From: Desulfobacter sp.
Lineage (GTDB): Bacteria > Desulfobacterota > Desulfobacteria > Desulfobacterales > Desulfobacteraceae
NCBI GenBank assembly: GCA_028768525.1
Contig: CP054837.1
Location: 5,932,001-5,996,000, forward strand
Reading direction: 5' to 3'
Length of the DNA stretch: 64,000 nt
Shown: in pieces, positions 25,167 to 34,544 of the stretch
Position numbering within the stretch: the first letter of the stretch is position 1
Layout: the number at the start of each line of letters is the position of its first letter
Notes under the pieces: model-generated
Database searches by the model: none
Seen by the model: only the letters and a program-made list of their open reading frames with translations
What the model was told of the DNA's origin: nothing
Program-made: the position numbers and the translations under genes

Positions 25167-27878
25167 CTAAGGGGTGAGAATTGCGGCCTGGGCCGCTGCC
25201 AGCCGGGCAATGGGCACCCGATAGGGAGAACAGGAGACATAGGTGAGTCCGGCCTTGTGGCAGAATGCCACAGATTCGGGATCTCCGCCATGTTCGCCGC
25301 AGATGCCCAGTTTGATTCCGGGCCGGGTGATTCTGCCCCGTTCTACGGCAGTTGTGATGAGGCTGCCCACGGCTTCCTGATCCAGGGTTTCAAAGGGGTC
25401 GGAGTTGAGGATGGCGTTATCGATGTAATCGTTCATGAAGGAGCCGATGTCGTCCCTGGAAAAACCGAATGTCATCTGGGTCAAATCGTTGGTGCCAAAG
25501 GAGAAAAATTCAGCGTAATCGGCCATCTTGTCAGCAATGAGGGCTGCCCTGGGAATTTCAATCATGGTGCCGAACATATGGGGGATGGCTTCCATTCCGT
25601 ACTTGGCCAGGGCGTCATCATGGCATTGGGTGACGATTTTTTTTGTGAATGCCAGTTCTTTTTCATTGCAGGTTACCGGCACCATGATTTCCGGTTGGGG
25701 ATTTTTGCCTTCCTGGATCAGTTCTGCACAGGCCTCGAAAATGGCCTTGACCTGCATATGGGTGATTTCAGGATAGGTAATGCCGAGCCGCACCCCCCGG
25801 TGCCCGATCATGGGGTTGGACTCCATGAGGTGTTCGCTTCTGTTTTCCACTTCTTCAATATCGATTCTCAGGGCCTCTGCGATTTCCCGCTGGTTTTCTT
25901 CGGCCTGGGGCACAAATTCATGGAGCGGGGGGTCCAGCAGCCGCATGGTTACAGGCATATTGTCCATGACCGATAGGGTGGCGCCGATTTCCTTTTTCAC
26001 GAAGGGAAACAGTTCGTCCAGGGCTTCCCGGCGTTCTTCCAGGGTTTTGCTCAGAATCATCTTCCGCAGCAAAAAGAGGGGCCGGTCGGAGTCGGACCCG
26101 TAGAACATATGCTCGGTACGGAATAGTCCGATGCCTTCGGCACCGAATTCAACCGCGGTTCTGGCATCGTCCGGGGTGTCGGCATTGGTTCTGACCCCCA
26201 TGGTCCTGTATTTGTCCGCGATGGCCATGAATTTCTGGAATTTGGGGTTTTCAGACGCGTCCTTCATTTTAAGCCGCCCATCGTAAACCACCCCTTTGGT
26301 GCCGTTGAGGGTGAAGTAATCCCCTTCTTTAAACACCCGGGTACCCACCCGGAGTTCCTTGGTTTCAAAATCGATTTTCAGGGCGCCGGCCCCCACGATG
26401 CAGCATTTGCCCCAGCCCCGTGCCACAAGGGCTGCATGGGAGGTCATGCCTCCCCGGGCGGTGAGAATGGCGGCTGCGGCCCGCATGCCTTCAATGTCCT
26501 CCGGGTTGGTTTCCTCCCGGACCAGAATCACTTTTTTATCGGCCTTGGCCCATCGTACCGCATCTTCAGCCGTGAACACTATCTGTCCCCAGGCCCCTCC
26601 GGGACCTGCAGGCAGTCCTTCGGCGATCTGAACGGCAGAGTTCTCTTCTGCAGGGTCCACAATGGGGTGGAGCAGATCGTCCAGGATTTTGGGATCAAGG
26701 CGGCAGACCATGGTTTTTTCGTCAATGGTCCCTTCTTCCAGCATGTCCATGGCCATGTTCAGGGCCGCTGTAGCCGTGCGTTTCCCGACCCGGCATTGAA
26801 GCATGTAGAGGCGCCCCTCCTGGATGGTGAATTCAATATCCTGCATGTCACTGTAATGGGCTTCCAGCATGTTGCGGATATCAAAAAGCTGATTGTATAA
26901 TTCAGGCATGGCCTCTTCCAGCGAAGGCAGGTGCTTGTTCTGGGCGTTTTTAGTGTCGTTGTTCAGGGGGTTGGGAGTCCGGATGCCGGCCACCACATCT
27001 TCGCCCTGGGCGTTGACCAGCCATTCCCCGTAAAATTTATTATCCCCAGTTGCCGGATCGCGGGTAAAGGCCACGCCTGTGGCAGAGGTGTCCCCCATAT
27101 TGCCGAAAACCATGGCCTGGACATTGACGGCCGTGCCCCAGTTGTCCGGGATATGTTCGATGCGGCGGTAGGAAACGGCCCTTTTGCCGTTCCAGCTTTT
27201 AAATACGGCACCGATGGCGCCCATGAGCTGTTCCCTGGGATCGTCGGGGAAATCCACATTCAGATATTCCCGGATCCTTTTTTTAAACCGGTCGCACAGG
27301 GCTTTCATGTCCTCTGTGGTAATATCCGTGTCATTGTCATAGCCTTTGTCATTCTTGAGATTGTTCATCATCATCTCAAGGTTGAGCCGGATGCCCATGC
27401 CGTCTTCCGGTTTTATTTGTTCGGCTTTTTCCATGACCACATCGGAATACATCATGATTAGCCGGCGGTAGGCGTCGTATACAAACCATTCATTGCCGGT
27501 TTTCTGGATCAACCCCGGGATGGTGGTTGAGCACAGGCCTACATTGAGGATGGTTTCCATCATGCCGGGCATGGAGCTTCTGGCCCCGGACCGGCAGGAG
27601 ATGAGCAGGGGGTTGGCAGGATCGCCGAACCCCATACCGGTTTGTTTTTCAATATTTACCATGGCGGTCATGGTTTCGGCTTCAAGGGTGTCGGGAAAAT
27701 GACCGTTGAGATCAAAGTAATGGTTGCAGCACTCAGTTGAAATGGTAAAGCCGGGTGGAACCGGAAGGCCGAGTCTGGCCATTTCGGCAAGATTGGCGCC
27801 TTTGCCGCCCAGGAGATCTTTCTGGGAGGCGTCCCCATCAGTCTTTTCGGGACCGAACTCAAAAATATATTGGGTCAT
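25167..27878 (-). CDS. ppdK: pyruvate, phosphate dikinase
   Basis: Interconverts pyruvate, ATP and phosphate with PEP, AMP and pyrophosphate. The 903 residues show the N-terminal ATP-grasp part (KDLLGGKGANLAEMARLGLPVPPGFT), the catalytic swivelling histidine in GGMTSHAALVARGWGKCC, and the C-terminal PEP-binding barrel (GIGLFRTEHMF, FGTNDLTQMTFGFSRDD, GICGEHGGDPESV). Length and motifs separate it from PEP synthase. It is monocistronic and likely controlled by the PSRP encoded at 21582-22433. Confidence 0.97.
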   Translation of the reverse strand: MTQYIFEFGPEKTDGDASQKDLLGGKGANLAEMARLGLPVPPGFTISTECCNHYFDLNGHFPDTLEAETMTAMVNIEKQTGMGFGDPANPLLISCRSGARSSMPGMMETILNVGLCSTTIPGLIQKTGNEWFVYDAYRRLIMMYSDVVMEKAEQIKPEDGMGIRLNLEMMMNNLKNDKGYDNDTDITTEDMKALCDRFKKRIREYLNVDFPDDPREQLMGAIGAVFKSWNGKRAVSYRRIEHIPDNWGTAVNVQAMVFGNMGDTSATGVAFTRDPATGDNKFYGEWLVNAQGEDVVAGIRTPNPLNNDTKNAQNKHLPSLEEAMPELYNQLFDIRNMLEAHYSDMQDIEFTIQEGRLYMLQCRVGKRTATAALNMAMDMLEEGTIDEKTMVCRLDPKILDDLLHPIVDPAEENSAVQIAEGLPAGPGGAWGQIVFTAEDAVRWAKADKKVILVREETNPEDIEGMRAAAAILTARGGMTSHAALVARGWGKCCIVGAGALKIDFETKELRVGTRVFKEGDYFTLNGTKGVVYDGRLKMKDASENPKFQKFMAIADKYRTMGVRTNADTPDDARTAVEFGAEGIGLFRTEHMFYGSDSDRPLFLLRKMILSKTLEERREALDELFPFVKKEIGATLSVMDNMPVTMRLLDPPLHEFVPQAEENQREIAEALRIDIEEVENRSEHLMESNPMIGHRGVRLGITYPEITHMQVKAIFEACAELIQEGKNPQPEIMVPVTCNEKELAFTKKIVTQCHDDALAKYGMEAIPHMFGTMIEIPRAALIADKMADYAEFFSFGTNDLTQMTFGFSRDDIGSFMNDYIDNAILNSDPFETLDQEAVGSLITTAVERGRITRPGIKLGICGEHGGDPESVAFCHKAGLTYVSCSPYRVPIARLAAAQAAILTP

Positions 27879-27926
27879 TTTATCCTCTATATCGATAGTA
27901 ATTAAAAGGAAAGGGTTAAAAACAGT

Positions 27927-27955
27927 TTATTAAAGCCCAGGAAAAATCAAGTCAA
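27927..27955 (-). promoter_or_regulatory. possible ppdK promoter
   Basis: Minus strand TTGACT (27955-27950), 17-bp spacer, TAATAA (27932-27927), about 50 bp before the ppdK start. The -10 match is only partial. Confidence 0.35.
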
Positions 27956-28062
27956 GCAAAATCTTGTATTTATAATTCATCCGTCCGGTGGTATGATTCC
28001 GTTTTTACTTATTGCCGGTGTGTTGAGCGTACCGGGCAAATAACCATAAAGCGTATAGGCAG

Positions 28063-29904
28063 ATGCTGAATATAGAATCCATATCCAAAGGCTTTGGGGA
28101 CCAGATCCTGTTCGATGATACGGGGATGCAGATCAATCCCGGAGAACGTGTGGGGCTTGTGGGCCGCAACGGACACGGAAAAACCACCCTGCTCAATATG
28201 ATCGCTGGGCTGGACCATCCCGACGAAGGACGAATTTCGGTTCCAAGCGGGTACCGCATGGGGGTGTTGTCCCAGCATATAAAGTTTGAAAAAAACACGG
28301 TATTGGAAGAAGCCATGATGGGGCTTCCCGAGCATGAGCGGGACCACTTCTGGAAGGCTGAAAAGATTCTGGCCGGTCTGGGATTTTCCAATACAGCCAT
28401 GCAAAAGGATCCCATGGCATTTTCAGGCGGTTATCAGGTCCGCCTGAACCTGGCTAAGGTTTTGGTTTCCGAGCCGGATCTGCTCATTTTGGACGAACCC
28501 ACCAACTATTTGGACATTACCTCCATAAGATGGATTTCCAGGTTTTTGATTTCCTGGCCCAGGGAAGTGCTCCTGGTGACCCATGACAGGGGGTTCATGG
28601 ACAATGTGGTCACCCATGTGGTGGGCGTCCACCGAAAGAAAATGCGTAAGATCCAGGGCAACACCGAGAAATACTACCTCCAGGTTGCCCAGGATGAGGA
28701 GATCTATGAAAAAACCCGCCAGAATGAGGCCAAGCGCAAGAAGGAAATTGAGCAGTTCATTACACGGTTCCGTGCCAAGGCCCGGCTGGCCAACATGGTC
28801 CAGTCCCGGATAAAAACCCTGTCCAAACTGGAAACCAAGGACAAGCTGGCCGAGTTGAAAAATTTGGATTTCAGTTTTAACAGCCTGCCCTTTTCGGGAA
28901 AGCAGGTAATTACGGCCAAGGATCTGACCTTTGGGTATGAAAAAACGGCCCCGCTGATCCGGGACTTTTCCCTGACGGTCTATCCAGGTGACCGACTGGC
29001 CGTGATCGGAAAGAACGGTAAGGGTAAAACCACCCTGCTTAAATTGCTCAACCAGACCATGGCACCGGATGCCGGATGGATAAAAAACAATCCGGGGGTA
29101 GAACACGGCTATTTTGAGCAGACCAATGTCCAGTCCTTGAACCCTTCATTCACCATAGAAGAGGAACTGCTCCATTCCAATCCAGACACGGAACGCCAGG
29201 CGGCCAGGAATATCTGCGGCGCTATGATGTTCGAGCAGGATGCGGCGCTAAAAAAAATATCTGTTCTGTCAGGGGGGGAAAAGGCAAGGGTGATGCTGGG
29301 CAAGCTGTTGATCCGCCCGTTAAACCTTCTGCTGCTGGACGAGCCGTCAAACCATCTGGATATTGAAGCCTGTGATGCCTTTGTGGCCGCATTGAACCAC
29401 TTTGAAGGGGCTGTGGTGCTGGTCACCCATAACGAAATGTTTCTCCATGCATTGGCCAACCGGCTTGTGGTGTTTAAGGAAGACGGCATTGATGTGTTTG
29501 AGGGAACCTACCAGGAATTCCTTGATAAGGAAGGATGGGAGGATGAAGGCGCATTGCCTGCAAAAAAGTCCAGGGAGCCCAAGCTGTCCAGAAAAGAACT
29601 GAAAAAGAAGAAATCCGAACTGGTGGCGGCCAAGTCCAAAAAATTGTCTCCTTTAAAAAAGGAGATTTCAAGACTGGAAGATCAAATTGAAGCCAGGGAG
29701 GAGCGGGTGGCTGCCGTGAATAGGGACTTGATGGCGGCCTCGGAACGCCAGGACGGAAACAAAATTCAGGAATTGTCCAAGGCCCTTGCAGGGCTGGAGT
29801 CTGAGATCGAGGCGTTCTTTGAGCGTCTTGAAGAGAAAAGTGAACTTGCAGAATCTGTGGAACAGGATTTTAACCGGCAAATGTCGGAATTAGAAAGGTG
29901 CTAA
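28063..29904 (+). CDS. ABC-F family ATPase (Uup-like)
   Basis: Soluble twin-ATPase protein of 613 residues. Walker A motifs are GRNGHGKTTLL (near residue 34) and GKNGKGKTTLL (near 320); signatures are FSGGYQVR and LSGGEKAR; Walker B motifs LLILDEPTNYLD and LLLLDEPSNHLD. The linker between the domains (NEAKRKKEIEQF... region) and a C-terminal coiled coil from about 520 onward fit the Uup/YheS side of the ABC-F family, which act on ribosomes or nucleic acids, not in transport. The first signature, SGGYQ, departs slightly from SGGE/SGGQ. No membrane partner is nearby. Confidence 0.92.
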   Translation: MLNIESISKGFGDQILFDDTGMQINPGERVGLVGRNGHGKTTLLNMIAGLDHPDEGRISVPSGYRMGVLSQHIKFEKNTVLEEAMMGLPEHERDHFWKAEKILAGLGFSNTAMQKDPMAFSGGYQVRLNLAKVLVSEPDLLILDEPTNYLDITSIRWISRFLISWPREVLLVTHDRGFMDNVVTHVVGVHRKKMRKIQGNTEKYYLQVAQDEEIYEKTRQNEAKRKKEIEQFITRFRAKARLANMVQSRIKTLSKLETKDKLAELKNLDFSFNSLPFSGKQVITAKDLTFGYEKTAPLIRDFSLTVYPGDRLAVIGKNGKGKTTLLKLLNQTMAPDAGWIKNNPGVEHGYFEQTNVQSLNPSFTIEEELLHSNPDTERQAARNICGAMMFEQDAALKKISVLSGGEKARVMLGKLLIRPLNLLLLDEPSNHLDIEACDAFVAALNHFEGAVVLVTHNEMFLHALANRLVVFKEDGIDVFEGTYQEFLDKEGWEDEGALPAKKSREPKLSRKELKKKKSELVAAKSKKLSPLKKEISRLEDQIEAREERVAAVNRDLMAASERQDGNKIQELSKALAGLESEIEAFFERLEEKSELAESVEQDFNRQMSELERC

Positions 29905-29909
29905 TTAGG

Positions 29910-30137
29910 ATGGACAAACGTACATTTACATTTTATTATGGGATTATTTTGATTGCTGTTGGTATTGGTGTGTTTTTCAGGATTCCCGAGGTCGTCAGCC
30001 AGGTGGAGACCATTGATTTTTTTAAGAATAAAATCGGTGCGGTCACCTTCTGTTTTTATTTCCTGGGTTTCCTTCTGGTACTTGCCGGCGGCATCAGGAT
30101 TGTTAAAAATTACAAAAAAAAGGACCAGGATCGCTAA
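29910..30137 (+). CDS. small two-helix membrane protein, function unknown
   Basis: 75 residues from ATG 29910, 5 bp after the ABC-F stop, so probably co-transcribed. Two membrane segments: about 7-25 (FYYGIILIAVGIGVFFRI) and about 43-63 (AVTFCFYFLGFLLVLAGG), ending in a basic tail KNYKKKDQDR. No recognisable family. Confidence 0.6.
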   Translation: MDKRTFTFYYGIILIAVGIGVFFRIPEVVSQVETIDFFKNKIGAVTFCFYFLGFLLVLAGGIRIVKNYKKKDQDR

Positions 30138-30176
30138 TCCCGTGCCCCATCGCCGGGAATTACGTCGAGATTGACT

Positions 30177-32402
30177 ATGGCTAATGGTGTAAAGACAAAA
30201 ACCGGTTCCAGCCTTAAATCCACAATTAAGGACCAGTCCGGTGCCGGAAAGACCCGAATAGGTGAAATTCTGTCCAAAGAGGGGCAGATTACCAGTATCC
30301 AGCTTAATGAAGCCCTGGCGACCCATAAAAAGACCCAGGAACGCCTCTCCAGTATCCTGCTGAGCAAAGGATATATTGATCCGGATACCATTGTCAATGT
30401 GCTGGGCCGGCTCTACAATTACAGTGTTGTAAGGTTCTCCCAAATCAAGGGCGATAAGGCGGCAATGGAGGCTCTGCCCTACGAGACCGCCAAAACAGAT
30501 CTGGTATTTCCCTTAAAAGTATCCGGCGATGACCTTGTGGTCGCCATGGCCGAACCAACGGATACCGAAGCGGTGGAAGCCCTGGGTAAGGCAACCGGAA
30601 AGAATATCCAGGTTAAGGTTGCCACTGAAAACGACATCATACAGTCCTACAGGGATTTCTATAAGATATCCGACGATGAATATAAGAGTTTTCTGCATTT
30701 TGAAGATGATGTGGAAGATGAAGAGCCTGTTACCTCGGTGGACGACTTTGGATCACTCGTGTCTGAGGCGGCTGAGGAAGTCGAGGTCAGTGCTGCGGAC
30801 ATGGATGACGGCAAGGACGAGTTCATGGCCTCGGATGCGCCCATCATCAAGCTGGTTAACGGCATTCTGACCAAGGCCATTAACGACGGGGTGTCGGATA
30901 TCCACATCGAACCCTTTGAAAAGTCCTTCCAGGTACGATATCGTTTGGACGGCGGGATGTACAAGGCCATGAACCTGCCCCTGTCCATTAAAAACGCAGT
31001 CATCTCCAGGATTAAAATCCTGGCTTCCCTGGATATTGCTGAACGAAGAGTCCCCCAGGACGGGCGGATAAAGCTCAAATTCGGTAAGAAAAAATCTGTG
31101 GATTTCCGGGTGTCCACCCTGCCCACGCTCTTCGGCGAGAGTATTGTTATGCGTATTCTTGACCAGAGCGCCCTGAGCATTGATCTGACCCGGCTGGGGT
31201 TTGAGCACGGCACCTTTGAGATGCTCAAACGCTGTATCAACAGGCCCTACGGACTGCTTCTGGTTACAGGGCCCACAGGTTCGGGTAAAACAACAACCCT
31301 GTACTCCATTTTGAACCGGCTCAACAAGGATGATATAAAGATTCTTACCGCCGAAGATCCGGTGGAGTTCAACTTTAAAGGGATCAACCAGGTGCCTGTG
31401 AAAGAGGAGGTGGGCATGACCTTTGCCGCCGCCCTCAAAGCCTTTCTCCGCCAGGATCCGGATATCATCATGGTGGGCGAGATCCGGGATATTGATACCG
31501 CAGAAATCGCCATCAAAGCGGCTATGACCGGCCATCTGGTCTTTGCCACCCTTCATACCAACGACTGCCCCTCGACCATCGGCCGTCTGGCTGACATTGG
31601 TATCCCTTCCTACATGCTGGCATCTTCGGTTACCATGGTCCTCTCCCAGCGCCTGGCCCGCCGCCTTTGTCCTGAGTGCAAACAGGTGGTCACCGGCCAC
31701 AATCCGCAGGACCTGGAGATGTACGGATTCAACAAGGATGAGATTGATGATCTCACCATTTACGGCCCCAAGGGCTGTGCCCATTGCAATGGTACCGGCT
31801 ACAAGGGCAGGGTGGGGCTTTACGAGTTGATGGAGGTGACAGATGAGGTCGGCAAGGCCATTTCGGCGGAGGTCCCCGAAGACCAGCTTCGAAAGGTCGC
31901 CGTTTCCGAAGGCATGATCACCCTGAGGGATGCGGGGCTGGTGAAAATCAAATCCTCTGAAACCTCCCTGGACGAGGTGCTCAAGAAAACCACCATCACC
32001 AAAGAAGCACTGCCGGCCTACCTGGTGAACCCCGATGTCGAACAGTACGAGGACAAGGATGTCATCATCCGGGAAGGCAACACGGATATTGATTTTTTCA
32101 AATTGGTCCAGGGATCGGTATATGTCGTAAAGGGCGGGAAGATGATCGCCGAAATTTCACAACCCGGGGATTATTTCGGGGAAATGTCAGCCATCACCGG
32201 CGATCCCAGGTCGGCCTCCATTATCTCCAAGGGGCGGGCCAAGGTAAAACGGTTCCCCGGGGACAAGCTGGGAGAGATCATTGAAAAATATCCGGAAGTG
32301 GCACAACATCTATTCTCTGTGCTGGCAGACCGTCTCCACGCCGCAGATAAAAAGATTGTCACCATTTACAACCAGATCCGTAAACGCAAAGCCGCCAACT
32401 AG
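30177..32402 (+). CDS. GspE/PilB-type secretion ATPase fused to a C-terminal cyclic-nucleotide-binding domain
   Basis: 741 residues from ATG 30177. Order: GspE N-terminal domain with RIGEILSKEGQIT (about 25-150), an acidic linker, then the motor with GPTGSGKT (365-372), Asp box TAEDPVEFNFKGINQV, Walker B IIMVGEIRDIDTAEIA, His box HLVFATLHTNDCP and the zinc CPEC...CAHC pair. After about residue 605 comes a cNMP-binding-like domain: IREGNTDIDFFKLVQGSVYV and a phosphate-binding cassette YFGEMSAITGDPRSASI near 665. Standard GspE/PilB end after the zinc module, so this is a fusion. No pilin, secretin or PilC gene lies nearby. Confidence 0.88.
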   Translation: MANGVKTKTGSSLKSTIKDQSGAGKTRIGEILSKEGQITSIQLNEALATHKKTQERLSSILLSKGYIDPDTIVNVLGRLYNYSVVRFSQIKGDKAAMEALPYETAKTDLVFPLKVSGDDLVVAMAEPTDTEAVEALGKATGKNIQVKVATENDIIQSYRDFYKISDDEYKSFLHFEDDVEDEEPVTSVDDFGSLVSEAAEEVEVSAADMDDGKDEFMASDAPIIKLVNGILTKAINDGVSDIHIEPFEKSFQVRYRLDGGMYKAMNLPLSIKNAVISRIKILASLDIAERRVPQDGRIKLKFGKKKSVDFRVSTLPTLFGESIVMRILDQSALSIDLTRLGFEHGTFEMLKRCINRPYGLLLVTGPTGSGKTTTLYSILNRLNKDDIKILTAEDPVEFNFKGINQVPVKEEVGMTFAAALKAFLRQDPDIIMVGEIRDIDTAEIAIKAAMTGHLVFATLHTNDCPSTIGRLADIGIPSYMLASSVTMVLSQRLARRLCPECKQVVTGHNPQDLEMYGFNKDEIDDLTIYGPKGCAHCNGTGYKGRVGLYELMEVTDEVGKAISAEVPEDQLRKVAVSEGMITLRDAGLVKIKSSETSLDEVLKKTTITKEALPAYLVNPDVEQYEDKDVIIREGNTDIDFFKLVQGSVYVVKGGKMIAEISQPGDYFGEMSAITGDPRSASIISKGRAKVKRFPGDKLGEIIEKYPEVAQHLFSVLADRLHAADKKIVTIYNQIRKRKAAN

Positions 32403-32427
32403 GCCGGTGGAATAGAACAGTCAAAAG

Positions 32428-32477
32428 AACAGAACCATCAGGCAATTGTCATTCGACGGCCTAATGGTTCTGTTTTT
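32428..32477 (+). terminator. intrinsic terminator after the GspE-like gene
   Basis: AACAGAACCAT (32428-32438) pairs with ATGGTTCTGTT (32464-32474), with a GGC/GCC inner pair and a T-run after. It extends into the last codons of the convergent queH. Confidence 0.75.
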
Positions 32478-33003
32478 CGTTGTAGTACCGGTCTTTTTCG
32501 CTGTAAATACATCCGCAGTATTGTTGGCGGTACATGCCCCTGGCTTTGGATGTCTCAATTCCCTGTTTCCAGCCTTCCCTGAAATCGTGGTATATGAATT
32601 CCAGACCGTATTGCCTGCCCAGGGCTTCCCCGGTTTCAATAATGGCCCGGTGATTCTGGAATTTTGAATAGAGCAGGGTGGTGGTGAATCCTTTGAATTT
32701 TCCTTTTTTGGCCACCAGGGCTGCCGCTTTGAGGCGGGCATGGTAGCAGTACCTGCACCGGTTCTTTTCCCTGAAAGCCACGGAACGCAAGAACTCCTCC
32801 AGCTCATACCCCTTTTGCCATACCATTTTCAGCCCAACATCTTCGGCATATTCCCTCAGGGTTTCTTCCCGGCGCAGGCATTCCGTAAATGGATGAATGT
32901 TGTGGCGGTAGAAATATCCCATGACATCCATACCCTTCTCCCTTAGCACCTGGAGCGGATAAATGGTGCATGGGCCGCAGCAGGTGTGCAATAATACTTT
33001 CAA
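32461..33003 (-). CDS. queH: epoxyqueuosine reductase QueH
   Basis: Last step of queuosine tRNA modification, non-cobalamin type (former DUF208). The 180 residues carry the cysteine motifs of the Fe-S and metal sites: LLHTCCGPCTIYP at the N-terminus, NRCRYCYHARL in the middle and RQQYCGCIYSEKDR near the C-terminus. It overlaps the yggS stop by 4 bp (ATGA), the third gene of a maf-yggS-queH unit. Confidence 0.94.
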   Translation of the reverse strand: MKVLLHTCCGPCTIYPLQVLREKGMDVMGYFYRHNIHPFTECLRREETLREYAEDVGLKMVWQKGYELEEFLRSVAFREKNRCRYCYHARLKAAALVAKKGKFKGFTTTLLYSKFQNHRAIIETGEALGRQYGLEFIYHDFREGWKQGIETSKARGMYRQQYCGCIYSEKDRYYNEKQNH

Positions 33004-33689
33004 TCCCGGCTCCCGAAAATTGCGGTGCCCACCCGTACCAGGGTGGCCCCTTCTTCAATGGCTACGCCAAAATCGTTGCTCATCCCCATGGAGAGGTGAT
33101 CCATGGTCACATTGGACAGGTTTTCATTTTTTATATCCAGGCTGATCTGCTTTACGGCTCTGAAATAGGGCCTTGCCTCTTCCGGGTCTGTAAAAAAAGG
33201 AGGCATGCACATCAGTCCTTTGACGGATAGATTATCAAAACTGCTGATTTGCCGGGCCAGTTCAAGTGCCTCTTCGGCACCGGCCCCGGACTTGGTTTCT
33301 TCCTCGGCAATATTGATCTGGATCAGGATCTCCTGAACCTTGCCGATCTTGGCCGCCTGTTTATTGATTTCCCTGGCCCGTTTCACCTTGTCCACGGTGT
33401 GGATGAGGTCAAAGTATTTAACAGCGAATTTGGCTTTGTTGGACTGAAGGTGGCCAATAAAATGCCAGGTGGCCGCATTCCGGCCGATTTCATCTATTTT
33501 TTCCATGGCTTCCTGAATATAATTTTCACCGAAGTTCCCATGGCCGGCCTCTATTGCCTTGCGGATCAATGCGGCAGGCTTTCGTTTGCTGACCCCGATA
33601 AGGGTTATTGCATCCGGGTTTCTGCCGCAGTCTTGGGCGTGCTGCCGGATTTTCGCCTCAATGGCTTTGATATTGTTCTGAATCTGCAT
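33000..33689 (-). CDS. yggS: YggS family pyridoxal phosphate homeostasis protein
   Basis: PLP-binding single-barrel protein of 229 residues. Family marks: ALIGVSK-like ITLIGVSKRKPAALI with the PLP lysine, FGENYIQEAMEK, WHFIGHLQSNKAK, IQINIAEEETKSG and LSMGMSNDFGVAIEEGATLVRVGTAIFG. The group keeps PLP levels and amino-acid balance in check; it is not an enzyme with a known reaction. Sits 12 bp after maf and overlaps queH. Confidence 0.94.
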   Translation of the reverse strand: MQIQNNIKAIEAKIRQHAQDCGRNPDAITLIGVSKRKPAALIRKAIEAGHGNFGENYIQEAMEKIDEIGRNAATWHFIGHLQSNKAKFAVKYFDLIHTVDKVKRAREINKQAAKIGKVQEILIQINIAEEETKSGAGAEEALELARQISSFDNLSVKGLMCMPPFFTDPEEARPYFRAVKQISLDIKNENLSNVTMDHLSMGMSNDFGVAIEEGATLVRVGTAIFGSRD

Positions 33690-33701
33690 GGATACCGGTC
33701 C

Positions 33702-34295
33702 TTAAAATTGAATTACCCTGAGCTGGGCCAGGGTCTGAATCAGTTCGCAAACGGGCAGGCCCACAACATTGGAATAGGAACCTGCGATCTCCTGTACCAT
33801 AAAGGACCCGATGCCTTGGATGCCGTAGCCGCCGGCCTTGTCATAGGGCTCTTGTGTGCCGGCGTACCAGAGGATTTCTTCCCGGGACAGGGGTTTGAAT
33901 GTCACAATGGTTTCTACGGACTGGGTGAAGGAGATGTCTCCGGCGGGGCGGATAACGCTGAACCCGGTGAAAACCGAATGGTTTCTGCCGGAAAGTGCCG
34001 TCAGCATGGCCACCGCGTCGTTTTTGTCACGGGGTTTGCCCAGAATGGTGTTGTCTGCCACCACAATGGTGTCCGCACCAACGGTCCAGGCATTGGGGTG
34101 GTTCATTGCGATTGCTTCCGCCTTTCTGGCGGACAGGTTCTGCACATAGGCACCGGGATCCCCGTTAAAGGGGATTGATGATTCGTCAATATCCGCAGGA
34201 ATGATATCGAATACCAGGCCTGCAGTCTGCATCAGTTCTTTTCTCCTGGGGGAGCCGGATGCCAATATGATTTTTTCTGTATTGATAATTTCCAT
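33702..34295 (-). CDS. maf: Maf-like nucleotide pyrophosphatase
   Basis: 197-residue nucleoside-triphosphate pyrophosphatase that hydrolyses non-canonical or pyrimidine NTPs. The substrate motif ILASGSPRRKELM is at the N-terminus, with ARKAEAIA, VGADTIVV (catalytic Asp) and EPYDKAGGYGIQGIGS following. First gene of the maf-yggS-queH unit. Confidence 0.94.
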   Translation of the reverse strand: MEIINTEKIILASGSPRRKELMQTAGLVFDIIPADIDESSIPFNGDPGAYVQNLSARKAEAIAMNHPNAWTVGADTIVVADNTILGKPRDKNDAVAMLTALSGRNHSVFTGFSVIRPAGDISFTQSVETIVTFKPLSREEILWYAGTQEPYDKAGGYGIQGIGSFMVQEIAGSYSNVVGLPVCELIQTLAQLRVIQF

Positions 34296-34544
34296 GGCCC
34301 CCTATTTACCATAATTTAACTGCTAAGAACAGATGCAGCAATACCAGGAAGCTGATAAAATCCTAGGATATATGGACGATCTGCCTTTCCGGGGTGCCCG
34401 GTGGGGGATTTATGGCCGCTTATACCGGCTGGACGTTATCTGCCATGGAAGGGGGCGCACTGGTTTGAAACGGAACTGACCTTGTGGGTTGCGGGGTGAT
34501 ATATTATAGTGTCGAATCTTTTTGATCATGGAAGGAAGATGAGT
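34296..34544. other. divergent intergenic region between maf and rsmE
   Basis: About 250 bp holding the 5' regions of two divergent units. A 35-codon plus-strand frame starts near 34370 but has no recognisable product. Nothing else seen. Confidence 0.35.

Noticed and set aside
30753..31784. 343-codon antisense frame within the GspE-like gene
   Set aside because: Shadow of a strongly coding gene; the sense strand has all expected ATPase motifs.
34370..34480. 35-codon frame between maf and rsmE
   Set aside because: Short, without a family match; only a weak AGGA before the ATG.
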